The notes: generated by a model from the letters alone, not told the origin. A stretch of 64,000 nucleotides of DNA from Mesorhizobium sp. J8 (GCF_016591715.1 NZ_AP024109.1:1364001-1428000); one strand, 5' to 3'. Positions 33,227 to 41,578 are shown, counted from the first letter of the stretch. Numbers and translations: made by a program.

Positions 33227-33560
33227 CAGGTCTCGCCTTTCGCAGTCTTACGTCGGGAGCATTGGAGAGCTGGGTCCTGCCGGCAGATGATGCGTTCCGC
33301 TGCTGCTCTATCCAAGCTTCGACTTCTGCCAAGTCCCAGACGACGCAGCGGGGGGTGAGATTGAACCGTCGCGGGAACTCGCCACGTTGTTCCATCTCAT
33401 AAATGGTCGTGTCGGATAGCGGAACGATTTCCTTCAACTGCGACCGGCGTATAGTTCGCACGACTGGTCGCGACGCAAGGTGGGGCAGAACGGGAAGTGG
33501 CTCCGGCTGCCCGGTCCGACCGGATATGTCGAGTTCAGAAGACGGTAGTTGTTTGACCAT
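33207..33560 (-). CDS. AlpA-family transcriptional regulator / putative excisionase (intact copy)
   Basis: This 117-residue protein has an AlpA-type DNA-binding domain: RSQLKEIVPLSDTTIYEMEQ, then GEFPRRFNLTPRCVVWDLAE and VEAWIEQQR. AlpA relatives activate or act as recombination directionality factors (RDFs) for P4-type integrases. This is the only copy with the domain intact, but it lies 6 kb from the functional int gene. It could supply in trans the RDF activity missing from copy 1; that is inference. Confidence 0.75.
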   Translation of the reverse strand: MVKQLPSSELDISGRTGQPEPLPVLPHLASRPVVRTIRRSQLKEIVPLSDTTIYEMEQRGEFPRRFNLTPRCVVWDLAEVEAWIEQQRNASSAGRTQLSNAPDVRLRKARPVKSDQE

Positions 33561-33694
33561 ATGCGTGACCGGTAGCTTGCTTACTGGTGGTCAACAATCA
33601 CGCAACCTCGAGGAGTCTGGTACAGCCCTCAATTGCGACCACACATCCTCTCCGCAGACGAGCAGACCAAATCACTTTGGACCGTCTCACGCGC

Positions 33695-34017
33695 CGCATC
33701 TACGATTTAAAGCCGGAAGGCTGGAACGACGATTAACGATCGCTCCAGACTCGCGCCTCCTTGGCTCGACGCATCCGTCCGACCCGACGGAAACCGACGA
33801 CTTCTACTACACAGTCCCGCCCGATCCGCTCGATGAACGTGAATTCTCGACTATCTGACATTGAAAGGGGCTGTGCGCAGCCACAGACACAGCGTTGAGG
33901 CGGGAAGCTAAGTGACTGATAAGGCAACATTATCATTCGTTTTAGTTGCGCGACAGGCTGTGCGTTTTGAGACGGAAGAGATGGCATAAAGCGCACCGCC
34001 GCTTTACCCTCGAAAGC
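33695..34017. other. Unassigned sequence between alpA copy 2 and DUF1403
   Basis: These 323 bp hold short open frames but nothing I recognise. A plus-strand frame (SDPTETDDFYYTVPPD) ends at 33858 and may be a fragment of an unknown gene. The promoter of the DUF1403 gene should lie at its right end. Confidence 0.4.
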
Positions 34018-34974
34018 ATGATTCGCCTCGATCCAGCGATCGCTACGTCCGTCCTCACGCCGCCCACCGTTCCGGCCTGGGCGCTAGGCCGGGACGCGCC
34101 CAGTGACGCGGCCGCCGCCTTCCAGGCGGGAGCCGCACTGGCTTCGCTGGACACGCTTGCCCGCGCGCAACCTGCTTGGGCCGGCGCCTGGCGCCAGCGG
34201 CTGGCGCTCGACTGTGCCGCCGCCTCGATGCGGCTCGCCGGCCGCGCCGAGGATGAAGCCGCGCTGCGCGATGCCTGGCAGCTTTGCCCGGCCGGCGCCG
34301 ATCCGGGTCCGGCCGGCACCATTTTTGGCGCCTGGCGCCAGTTGGTGCTGCAGCCGCCGGCGATCAGCGCCGATCGGCTGGCAAAAGTGACCGAGATGCT
34401 CGGGCTCGCCTGGGACAATGAGGCTCTCACCGACCTCTGCGCGCAGATCGAGCAACTGGCGGGCTCCCAACGCCCGGCGCCGTTCGCGGCGGCGGCGATC
34501 GCCGCGCACGTCGTCGCCATGCGGCCCGATGCCGAGCTGTTTGCCTGGTGGCTCGCCGACCTGGTGCTGGCGCGGGACTTGCGCTGGCCTCGGCCGTTGC
34601 CGCTGTTGATAGCGCGGGCTTTTGGGCCGGTCTTCCGCGCCGAGGCCGGCGGCGGCGCGCGCATCCGACCCTGGCAAAAGGGTTTTGAGCGCGCGGTCTG
34701 CGTCGCGCTGGTTCAGGGAGCGGCCGAGGCTTGTCGGTTGGCGGCCGAGTTGTCGCGCCGCGCTGAAAAACTGCTGGCGGTGGCGCCCCAACTGCGCGCC
34801 AAGGGAGCCGGCGACGTGATCGTTTTGCTCCTGAATGAAGATGCCGTGGCCGGATCGCTTGTGACAAAGAACCTGTCGCGCTTTGCGGCGCGGCGGCTGT
34901 TCGAGCGCCTCCAGCACCTCGGGGCCGTGCGCGAGCTCTCCGGCCGTCCGACCTTCCGGCTGTTTGGGCTGTAG
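34018..34974 (+). CDS. DUF1403 family protein
   Basis: The 318-residue protein matches the DUF1403 family of rhizobial replicons: an N-terminal PPTVPAWALGRDAP, a helical AAFQAGAALASLDTLAR, WRQRLALDCAAASMRLAGR and a C-terminal winged-helix-like segment ending LSGRPTFRLFGL. The function is not established. ATG 34018 is chosen since the upstream extension is not family-like. It is followed two bases later by an scpB-like gene, a pairing that suggests a joint role in chromosome or plasmid segregation. Confidence 0.82.
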   Translation: MIRLDPAIATSVLTPPTVPAWALGRDAPSDAAAAFQAGAALASLDTLARAQPAWAGAWRQRLALDCAAASMRLAGRAEDEAALRDAWQLCPAGADPGPAGTIFGAWRQLVLQPPAISADRLAKVTEMLGLAWDNEALTDLCAQIEQLAGSQRPAPFAAAAIAAHVVAMRPDAELFAWWLADLVLARDLRWPRPLPLLIARAFGPVFRAEAGGGARIRPWQKGFERAVCVALVQGAAEACRLAAELSRRAEKLLAVAPQLRAKGAGDVIVLLLNEDAVAGSLVTKNLSRFAARRLFERLQHLGAVRELSGRPTFRLFGL

Positions 34975-34976
34975 CG

Positions 34977-35659
34977 ATGAGCCAAGCCTCCGTCCGCCGC
35001 AAGCCGAACGAACAGCCGGTGCTGCTGGACACCGAGCTCGAGCACCTGCCGCCAGAACTGCGCTGGCGCGAGTGGACGGGCCGCGTCGAAGCGGTGATCT
35101 TTGCGGCAAATGAACCGGTGCCGCGCGACGTGCTGGCGCGGGTGGTGGGAAAAAACTGCAATCTCGACCTGGTCATCGACGACATCCGCGCCGAGCTCGC
35201 CGGCCGCCCCTACGAGTTGGTTTCCGTCGCCGGCGGTTGGCAGCACCGGACCAAGAAACTCTTTGGCGACGCCATCCACGCCGCCTTGGGCACCCCTGCG
35301 GGGCAGGGGACAAAGAGCTGTCGCAGTCGGAGGCCCTCGTCCTCATGTGCATCGCCTATTTCCAGCCGATCACGCGCGCCGATCTGTCGAGCTTCTTCGG
35401 CAAGGAGGTGTCGCGCGACCTGATCGGCGTGTTGCGCGCGCAGGACCTCATCGCCTCGGGACCGCGCAGCCCGCAGCCGGGCGCGCCCTACACCTATGTG
35501 ACGACGAAAAACTTCCTGTCACAGTTCGGGCTCGACACGCTGCGCCAGCTGCCGGATTTCGAAGCGCTCGAGGACGCCGGGCTGCTGTCGAAAGAAAAGC
35601 TCTTGGCGGGCGACGTCATGCCCGCGTTTTCCGATCGGGATGAGGATCGGGTTAGGTAA
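34977..35659 (+). pseudogene. scpB: ScpB-like segregation protein, frameshifted
   Basis: The first frame (34977 to about 35300) gives RWREWTGRVEAVIFAANEPV and the winged-helix start of ScpB. The second frame (about 35300-35659) gives ELSQSEALVLMCIAYFQPIT, then SRDLIGVLRAQDLIASGPRS and TKNFLSQFGLDTLRQLPDF. Joining them needs one frame change in the GC-rich run CACCCCTGCGGGGCAGGGG near 35290-35315. As read, translation stops after 148 of about 225 residues. ScpB partners SMC/ScpA in chromosome condensation. A sequencing error or a real inactivating mutation are both possible. Confidence 0.8.
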
Positions 35660-35809
35660 AATGATGGCGCGCGAAGCGCCTTTGCGGTGGATATGCCGAC
35701 GGTCCGCCGGAGGTAACCTCGAGCGTCTAGCGCGACGGAGGGCAAAAGTTGGGACCCACGCCAAGCTGCCGTGCACGTTTTCGCTGGGAGCAGCACTGCT
35801 TCCTGTGCT

Positions 35810-36035
35810 TTCGCGCCATTGGCCGCGACATCTTGAACAGACAAAGCGACGCTCACTGGGGGACGCGTCATTGGATCACCTGGCCGCCGACCTGCGCCGC
35901 GACTTCGGAGATGACGGGCCTCTCCTCCCGAAGTCTGAGAAACAAAACGGCGTTTCGCCGAGGCCTGTCCCGGGCGTGAAATTTTGCAACAGATTGTTAA
36001 ACAATTGCCTTGGAGGCATGACATCAAACACGTAG
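35810..36035 (+). pseudogene. DUF1016 (YhcG-type PD-(D/E)XK nuclease) N-terminal remnant
   Basis: Alternating frames give the DUF1016 N-terminal domain: IGRDILNRQS, DHLAADLRRDFGD, TGLSSRSLRNKTAF and EILQQIVKQLPWRHDIKHVEG, in the right order. At least three frame changes are needed, and no nuclease domain follows. YhcG-type proteins are phage-defence and mobile-element-associated nucleases, so this looks like a dead predecessor of the defence genes that follow. Confidence 0.65.
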
Positions 36036-36298
36036 AGGGCGCAAAGTAACCTTGGCCGCTTTGGCGTGCTCGAGCAAGCGTGGTGTCGAGTGGCGCGTCG
36101 ACAACTATGTCTTTGGCAAGGGTGTTCGTCGACGCGGCCTGAGCATACGCCTCGGGCGGGATAGAACGGTGTTGTGGGTGCCCGGTCGGCTTAAAATTGG
36201 CTGCCAAGAAATGGCCTCGACGAGCAAGCCTCAACGGATCAGTAGCCGCTTCTGCTCACGATCCCGCTGTACTCCACGGCCACGGAGGCACGTCCTCG
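36036..36298. other. Unassigned sequence before the ubiquitin-like operon terminus
   Basis: No gene is recognisable in these 263 bp. A minus-strand open frame through 36234-35494 crosses the DUF1016 remnant and scpB antisense and is not credible. Confidence 0.4.
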
Positions 36299-36649
36299 CT
36301 AACGACGGTCGTCAGCAGTCCACAAAAGCTGGCCGCTCCGTACGAAGAAGTGAGCTCCGCAGCTCTGGGTCTCCCAGATCGAAGGCGAAACGGTCGGGCG
36401 GTTCAGCCAGTCGATACGCAAGGTCCATCGTTGCCGCGCCTCTGCCGTCTGTAGCTGGATATGTTCGCCGCAGCGAGGACATGCCAGGTGGGCCCATTTG
36501 GGATAGCCGTCGCGGACCTCGTGATAAAGCATCCCAGGTGCGAGCACGTCAGGAGCCTCCGGTACTTCGCACGCCAGAAAATGAGGGCGCTGCAAAACAC
36601 GACACGCGCCAAGCCATTCGACCCACGATAGAGGCAGTCGGAACTTCAT
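36299..36649 (-). CDS. DUF6527 family protein (ubiquitin-like operon)
   Basis: The 116-residue protein has the DUF6527 pattern: a zinc-knuckle-like HLACPRCGEHIQL, then RWTLRIDWLNRPTVSPSIWE and TQSCGAHFFVRSGQLLW. The CxxC and the later Cys could bind zinc. Its ATG overlaps the stop of the JAB-E1 gene (TGATG), so it is the last gene of a four-gene operon. DUF6527 proteins recur with prokaryotic ubiquitin-like conjugation genes; a treble-clef-like adaptor or ligase role is conceivable but unproven. Confidence 0.8.
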   Translation of the reverse strand: MKFRLPLSWVEWLGACRVLQRPHFLACEVPEAPDVLAPGMLYHEVRDGYPKWAHLACPRCGEHIQLQTAEARQRWTLRIDWLNRPTVSPSIWETQSCGAHFFVRSGQLLWTADDRR

Positions 36650-38049
36650 CACAGCACCAGATCCAGCAACGGTGTCATGTCGCCGCGTCCATCGTAATGC
36701 CGGCGGCCGCAGATCTTGCATTCGGGTTTAGACTTGCCCTGTGGGAGCGTGTCCGAATCCTTCAGATATCTGAAAGACCGCACCCGTTCGGAAGCATGCT
36801 CATCAGGCCCGCGAAATCCGTTCAGGCGGTGAAAGAGTTCATTGACGGCCATTGCAGCGACCTCTGTCGTGAAGGTCACCACGACAGGGTTGGGGTCAGG
36901 GTTGCCCGTCACATACCCAGCTTGCTGTCGTGCGGCCAGAAGTTCGTCGTCCCGTCGCAGGCTGTCCAGGAACATCTGCTCATCCTTGATCAGGCCTCGG
37001 CACGTCTGACATGGGTAGCCTGGTTGAACAACCGTCACACGTCCGTCGAAGGTGTCGTAGCCACCCTGATCGTTCGGTTCGATCAGAAGCCCGAGATCGA
37101 TAACAGGAACGTAGTAGAAATGGGCTAGCCGATTCAGCACCTCCCGCCCAAGATGATCGTCGGTGCAACCGAAAACTACGTCGCAGGCGCGCAACGCCGC
37201 CAGAGCCTCAGGGTGGGAATCGAAGTGCGGCAAACGAACGATGCTGGTGGGCAGCCCCAACTCAGCGATCCCCTCTCCGACAACGTCGACCTTCAGGCGT
37301 CTTAGATTGGCATCATAGCGGGTCGCAAAGTGGAGACGGCCAAGGTTCGTGTCTTCGACTCGATCCGGATCGATCAGCGCTAGGTGCCGCGCGCCGATTC
37401 GCGATACAAGGGCCGCCACGGCGGAACCAGTGCCACCCAGACCGACGATTCCTATCTTTAGCTTGGCTAGCTGGCCGGACGTCCGGGCACCGAAAGCGCG
37501 ACGTTGGCGGTCCAACTCTGCCGTATTCGAATCCCCAACTGCCGCACCGAAATCCCAACGTTCGCCGATCACCACAATGTCCGAGAAAATCTCAGGCCGA
37601 AGTTCGGGGCCGAACACGCGCCCGACGAAAGCTCCGTCGCGATCCATGATAACCGATAGATGCGGCCGCCGGCTTTCGAGGCGATTGAAAGCGAGTGAAA
37701 AAAGAGCCTGATCCGACTCGTCATCATGCGTCGAGAATTTCAGGACACCCCGGGGGTGCGAGTGAAACACCGCCACTGCTAAATCCTGGCTCTCCGCCCT
37801 CTTGAGCAACCCGTAGAACGGCGCGGTCGACCACGTGAAACCATCCGGTCGACGCTCGTGATATGCCTCGGGTGGCACTGCAACCACCTCCCTTACGACA
37901 AATCGTTCGTCAACCTCGCCGTTCCAGGGATTGTGAATACGCGAGCGGCCGCATAGCGCCATTGCCGCGGCCTCGTTTTCATCGGAAAGCAGCAATTCTC
38001 GCAGCCGTCGGCGGTGGTCTTCAAGCATCCGCAGGCTAAAATGTGTCAT
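36649..38049 (-). CDS. JAB metalloprotease-E1 (ThiF) fusion protein
   Basis: This 466-residue fusion joins an N-terminal JAB domain and a C-terminal E1-like domain. The JAMM zinc-protease signature is complete: HSHPRG, then S and D at the expected spacing (residues about 95-110). The ThiF/E1 Rossmann loop is KIGIVGLGGTGSAV, with FGCTDDHLGREVLNRL and PVIDLG. Two CxxC pairs (PCQTC and ECKIC) form the usual E1 structural zinc site. No further cysteine sits in the normal catalytic position, so it may only adenylate its Ubl. Start 38049 overlaps the E2-like stop (ATGA). Confidence 0.88.
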   Translation of the reverse strand: MTHFSLRMLEDHRRRLRELLLSDENEAAAMALCGRSRIHNPWNGEVDERFVVREVVAVPPEAYHERRPDGFTWSTAPFYGLLKRAESQDLAVAVFHSHPRGVLKFSTHDDESDQALFSLAFNRLESRRPHLSVIMDRDGAFVGRVFGPELRPEIFSDIVVIGERWDFGAAVGDSNTAELDRQRRAFGARTSGQLAKLKIGIVGLGGTGSAVAALVSRIGARHLALIDPDRVEDTNLGRLHFATRYDANLRRLKVDVVGEGIAELGLPTSIVRLPHFDSHPEALAALRACDVVFGCTDDHLGREVLNRLAHFYYVPVIDLGLLIEPNDQGGYDTFDGRVTVVQPGYPCQTCRGLIKDEQMFLDSLRRDDELLAARQQAGYVTGNPDPNPVVVTFTTEVAAMAVNELFHRLNGFRGPDEHASERVRSFRYLKDSDTLPQGKSKPECKICGRRHYDGRGDMTPLLDLVL

Positions 38050-38459
38050 GCTGCCCGCAATCCCGAATGGATGTATTGGAGGTAGGTTGCGAGTCCGTCG
38101 ATGTCGGCGCGCCATTCTCCGTCAGTCAAATGACGCGACCAAAACTGCCAGTTTTCCCCGAACAGAACCTGCTGTCCGTTAGCCCTGTCGACCTCACGCC
38201 CGTCCAGGTGGAAGAGGCCTGGCGACACATACCAGCTGTCCAGCCTCACTTTTGCATATCCCGGAGGGATGAGGACTAGCAAGCGGACCTGGCCACCCGG
38301 AACAGGCTGGCCGTTCACCTTTCGAGCGAGGTTCGCCGGAACTTCGAATTCGGGAAACTCTATTCCCCTGCGGATATCCTGACCCGCAGCCTCTTCTCGA
38401 AGCGTGTACCGCAGCGATTTCTGCGCGAGGTATATCTGATCATCTTCGGGCAGGAACAT
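38046..38459 (-). CDS. Prokaryotic E2-like protein (Prok-E2_E type), cysteine-free
   Basis: The 137-residue protein resembles the Prok-E2_E family: RGIEFPEFEVP, VRLLVLIPPGYAKVRLDSWY, then WQFWSRHL and EWRADIDGLATYLQYI. ATG 38459 lies 8 bp after the Ubl stop; the upstream extension overlaps the Ubl gene and is rejected. The whole sequence contains no cysteine, so a classical E2 thioester is impossible. It is expected to carry or position the Ubl between the E1 and its target. Confidence 0.82.
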   Translation of the reverse strand: MFLPEDDQIYLAQKSLRYTLREEAAGQDIRRGIEFPEFEVPANLARKVNGQPVPGGQVRLLVLIPPGYAKVRLDSWYVSPGLFHLDGREVDRANGQQVLFGENWQFWSRHLTDGEWRADIDGLATYLQYIHSGLRAA

Positions 38460-38466
38460 GTTTTGC

Positions 38467-38814
38467 TCACGCGCCAGGAGAAGTCGCAGGCTTGCGCGTG
38501 GTAAACCGCTTGCGCCCGGGAGGCGGAGCCTTTTCGTCAAGGTGCACAGCTTGACCGTCGCCGATTTCCGGATCTCCGCCCGGGCCTGGTACGATCTGAT
38601 TCACGACCCAGTCTGCCGGGCTGCCGGCCAAATGCCTGATCTCGGCGCCAGTGATCGTCTCCGTCGCCCAGTTATGTTCGACGCGATTGACGATCAGGTG
38701 AAACTGGAGTCCCTGGTTTCCACCATGCCCTTGATTGTCACCTTTGTCCCCGGCGGAGGCGTTGCCTTTACCTTGGCTGACTCCGCCGCTGGATGCTTGA
38801 TCGTTTTCAGTCAT
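38467..38814 (-). CDS. Multiubiquitin-domain ubiquitin-like protein
   Basis: The 115-residue protein has a 35-residue Gly/Asn/Ser-rich flexible N-terminus and one beta-grasp multiubiquitin domain (FHLIVNRVEHNW, TGAEIRHLAGSPADWVVNQI, then DGQAVHL). The C-terminal tail runs RKRFTTRKPATSPGA and has no terminal Gly-Gly, so processing by the JAB domain or a different conjugation chemistry is expected. An AGGAG ribosome site precedes the ATG. It is the first gene of the operon and the likely modifier. Confidence 0.82.
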   Translation of the reverse strand: MTENDQASSGGVSQGKGNASAGDKGDNQGHGGNQGLQFHLIVNRVEHNWATETITGAEIRHLAGSPADWVVNQIVPGPGGDPEIGDGQAVHLDEKAPPPGRKRFTTRKPATSPGA

Positions 38815-38967
38815 GTGGTTCTCCTAACTATTGCCTCGCCGTCAGGCGGGTATCTCGACTAACTAAATGATGCTGGCCTTGATTGCCGCCACGTCGCTTC
38901 CAGTGCTGGAGTCGTGCTACCGTGTGGTCTTCCGTGAGCCGTCCAAATACGCTTTCAAGGTGTGTTT

Positions 38968-38999
38968 TTGTTCTGCATATCGAACAACAGAATCGTTCG
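38968..38999. promoter_or_regulatory. Overlapping inverted repeats, candidate XRE operator
   Basis: In the 260-bp divergent region between the Ubl gene and the XRE gene, TTGTTC and GAACAA (38968-38987) form one inverted repeat. The CGAAC of its right arm pairs again with GTTCG at 38995-38999. A further CGAAC lies at 39031-39035. Such clustered half-sites fit binding of the adjacent HTH regulator; this is inferred from position. Confidence 0.4.
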
Positions 39000-39074
39000 G
39001 TTGTCAAGCAGGTCTCCGTGCGGTATACATCGAACGACGCAAACCATTCAAAACACTGGGAGAATCTGCAAAGC

Positions 39075-39395
39075 ATGCCGGCGACGCTCCGCGAGAAGCT
39101 CAAAAGATTGCGAACCGCCAAGGGCTACTCCCTAGACGAACTCGCCCGACTCTCCGGAGCCAGCAAAAGCTATCTTTGGGAACTTGAGAATCGCGACGAG
39201 CGGAAGCCCTCGGCTGAAAAATTGGTGGAAATAGCTCGCGTTCTCGATGTGACGACTGACTATCTCACGGATGATAAGGCAGAATTTGACGACGCTCAGG
39301 TCAAGGAAGCCTTTTTCCGCAAGTTCAATCGCCTTGACGACGACACGAAGAGCAAGATCATGGATATGATCGACACCTGGAGCAAAAAGAAGTGA
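39075..39395 (+). CDS. XRE-family helix-turn-helix regulator
   Basis: The 106-residue protein has an N-terminal Cro/C1 HTH (LREKLKRLRTAKGYSLDELA, then RLSGASKSYLWELENR) followed by a helical dimerisation tail. ATG 39075 is chosen because the upstream open frame lies in the regulatory region. It is coupled to the ImmA/IrrE protease gene and divergent from the ubiquitin-like operon. The likely model is repression relieved by ImmA cleavage, as in ImmR/ImmA pairs. Confidence 0.9.
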   Translation: MPATLREKLKRLRTAKGYSLDELARLSGASKSYLWELENRDERKPSAEKLVEIARVLDVTTDYLTDDKAEFDDAQVKEAFFRKFNRLDDDTKSKIMDMIDTWSKKK

Positions 39396-39397
39396 AG

Positions 39398-40297
39398 ATG
39401 CCGACGACTTGGGGCGGATGGGCCTCCCGCGTATCGGCATATGTCAAGCAGGGAAAAGAGCTACTCGGGCAGCCAAGGTTTCCTGTTCGCATCGCGGAGA
39501 TCGCTCCTGACTATTCCCGAAACGTTTTTCCGAATGAACCGATCACGCTGGTGCGAGGCCAGGATTTTCAAGGAAAGTTTGAAGGCGCCCTCGTTCCAAA
39601 TGACAAGCGTAATGAGTGGGCCATTTTCTTCGACTCCGGGCACGCATCCAAGGGCCGTATCAATTTTTCCCAGGCCCATGAGTTCGGCCACTATCTCACG
39701 CATCGCCACCTCAGCGGAAAGCCATTCTACTGCTCGCGCCGGGATATGTGGGGTTGGGATTCCGCTTATGGCCAGATGGAGTCGGAGGCGAACCGCTTTG
39801 CCTCCTTTGTACTCATGCCGCCTGACGACTTCCGACTGCAAACCGCGGATTTCCGGCGGCCAACTCTCGCGCAATTCGAGCCGCTACGCCAAAGGTATGA
39901 GGTATCGTTGACGGCAGCCGTGCTCAATTGGTTGAAGGATACCAAGCGGCGCGCGATGCTGGTGGTTAGTCGGGATGGATTCATCGACTGGTCTTGGGGC
40001 AGCGAGGCGTTGTTCAAATCAGGCGTTTTCTTCAAAGCCAGGCAGATGACAATTCAGGTCCCCGAGTCGTCGCTGGCGGCGCTCGGCCGACGCAGTGGCC
40101 TCACCGAAATCGAGCATGCCGCGGGAATATGGAATCCGACAGAGCCAGTCTTCGAGTCGGCCGTGTTTTCTGAGTATCACGACATGACCCTATCGTTGTT
40201 GATCTATCTTGGCTCTGGAGCCGACCGATGGTCCGAACGATCCGAGGAAGATCTCGGCATAAAGGATGCCTTCGAGGTCTTTCAGCGCCAGCTCTAA
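39398..40297 (+). CDS. ImmA/IrrE-family zinc metallopeptidase (M78)
   Basis: The 299-residue protein (ATG 39398; a GTG at 39392 overlaps the XRE stop) carries the peptidase motif QAHEFGHYLTHRH with the HExxH zinc site, followed by SEANRFASFVLMP. Family members cleave partner XRE repressors in response to damage or infection signals. The tight overlap with the XRE gene supports that relation. The C-terminal half (from about residue 190) may sense the signal; no known domain is seen there. Confidence 0.9.
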   Translation: MPTTWGGWASRVSAYVKQGKELLGQPRFPVRIAEIAPDYSRNVFPNEPITLVRGQDFQGKFEGALVPNDKRNEWAIFFDSGHASKGRINFSQAHEFGHYLTHRHLSGKPFYCSRRDMWGWDSAYGQMESEANRFASFVLMPPDDFRLQTADFRRPTLAQFEPLRQRYEVSLTAAVLNWLKDTKRRAMLVVSRDGFIDWSWGSEALFKSGVFFKARQMTIQVPESSLAALGRRSGLTEIEHAAGIWNPTEPVFESAVFSEYHDMTLSLLIYLGSGADRWSERSEEDLGIKDAFEVFQRQL

Positions 40298-40513
40298 TCG
40301 CGTTTTCAGTCGGTGAGGGAAGGGCTGTCCGCCGAACTCGTACGTCGGTGTCGCCCAGGTGAGAGATCCGTTTTGGAGAAATCTACCGGTCTGCCTGGCT
40401 GTCGTGCCAGTCGGCTTACGCGGAATCAGAGAAGCCCATCGCCGCACAAACGAAAATGGGCAACTCGCTTTCCAAACCAAACTTGTCCGATCAGGGCCTG
40501 CGTCACGTTCCCT

Positions 40514-41578
40514 TCAAACTATCGTTTTCACAAAGTCGCTGATGTTAGGTTTTTGCCGATCGAGCTGCGACTGATTTACTGTAATGGTTCTGCCGGCAAG
40601 ATTCTTGGTGCCGGCATGCAATCCCATAATCGGGATTCCAAGCGCTCCCGAAATCACAGAGGCGGTATTAGCATCGTTGATTTCCGCCTGGAACATGCGC
40701 CGAAAGTCCCGCTGGGAGGAAGGAATTTGTGTGCCGGACGGGTGAATGGCGAACAAGCTCGGGTTGCTCTTCCAAACGTTCCAGATTTCGGCGCCGATCT
40801 CATTGACAACTGTCTTGAACGCGCCGGCAGCTCCTAAATTCATCTGCGTCAGTCTGTTCCCCACATAACTGTAGATACGCGGTATCGACATTCTCCAGCG
40901 CTGGGATTCAAGGAAAAACTGGGACTGCGGAGCACCAGCAATGCGGGTGATTCCGTAGAGTAGCGCGAGCACAGCCTTGACCGCACGCTTTGAAGATCCA
41001 TCTGCTGAGAAGGGGATAATGAGATTGTCCGAGGCTGACATTGCAAGCTCTGTGTAGACCGTGAAGCTGGGGTTGCAGTCGATGAAGACGGTCGAATCTT
41101 GCACGCCCCAAGACCGGCGAATATCCGCTATGAGATCAGATATCCAAAAGTGCACGATTCGCCATGCGTCGGCTGGCCCTGGTGTGGTTGCATTCGCGAC
41201 ACGAGAGGCTTGAATCTCGAGTTCCTCATCGCCGACGACCAGATATAGGTTACTTGGAACTGCATCATTGAAAGGCCGCACCTGGGATACATATGAAGCT
41301 CCAACATTCGGGCTCATATAAGGACTTAAAATTCTTTCTTCGATGTATCCCGCGATCGTTTTACGACGGGCTGCCGCCGTCAAGGCAATCTGATCCAAGT
41401 GTCTCTCGCCATCAATGATCCCACCGAGAAGCATACTAGACGAATTCGATTGCGGGCATAAATCGATCACAAGTACTTTCTCATTCGGGTGGGTACGCGC
41501 GTATTCTGCTGCGATCTGGAAAGTCAGGTAGCTTTTCCCAACTCCCCCTTTGTTATTCCAAATTGCATAAACTGACAT
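40514..41578 (-). CDS. ParA/MinD-family ATPase
   Basis: The 354-residue ATPase has the deviant Walker A KGGVGKS (residues about 10-16), VLVIDLCPQSNSS with Cys replacing the usual acidic residue, and Walker B STVFIDCNPSF. ATG 41578 (MSVYAIWNNKGG) is family-like. No ParB gene or parS-like array is visible. It lies 247 bp downstream of the KAP NTPase on the same strand. A role in partitioning the island or in a membrane-positioned defence complex are both possible. Confidence 0.85.
   Translation of the reverse strand: MSVYAIWNNKGGVGKSYLTFQIAAEYARTHPNEKVLVIDLCPQSNSSSMLLGGIIDGERHLDQIALTAAARRKTIAGYIEERILSPYMSPNVGASYVSQVRPFNDAVPSNLYLVVGDEELEIQASRVANATTPGPADAWRIVHFWISDLIADIRRSWGVQDSTVFIDCNPSFTVYTELAMSASDNLIIPFSADGSSKRAVKAVLALLYGITRIAGAPQSQFFLESQRWRMSIPRIYSYVGNRLTQMNLGAAGAFKTVVNEIGAEIWNVWKSNPSLFAIHPSGTQIPSSQRDFRRMFQAEINDANTASVISGALGIPIMGLHAGTKNLAGRTITVNQSQLDRQKPNISDFVKTIV

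Larger units (their letters stand above)
32985..33694. repeat. Direct repeat copy 2 (int 3' end plus alpA region)
   Basis: About 710 bp repeat 27045-27749 in the same orientation. Similarity starts abruptly at ACGCCGCACTGGCTCA, inside the HDLRR-encoding part of int, and fades after ACCGTCTCACGCGCC. Here alpA is intact while the int portion carries small deletions, the reverse of copy 1. Confidence 0.9.
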
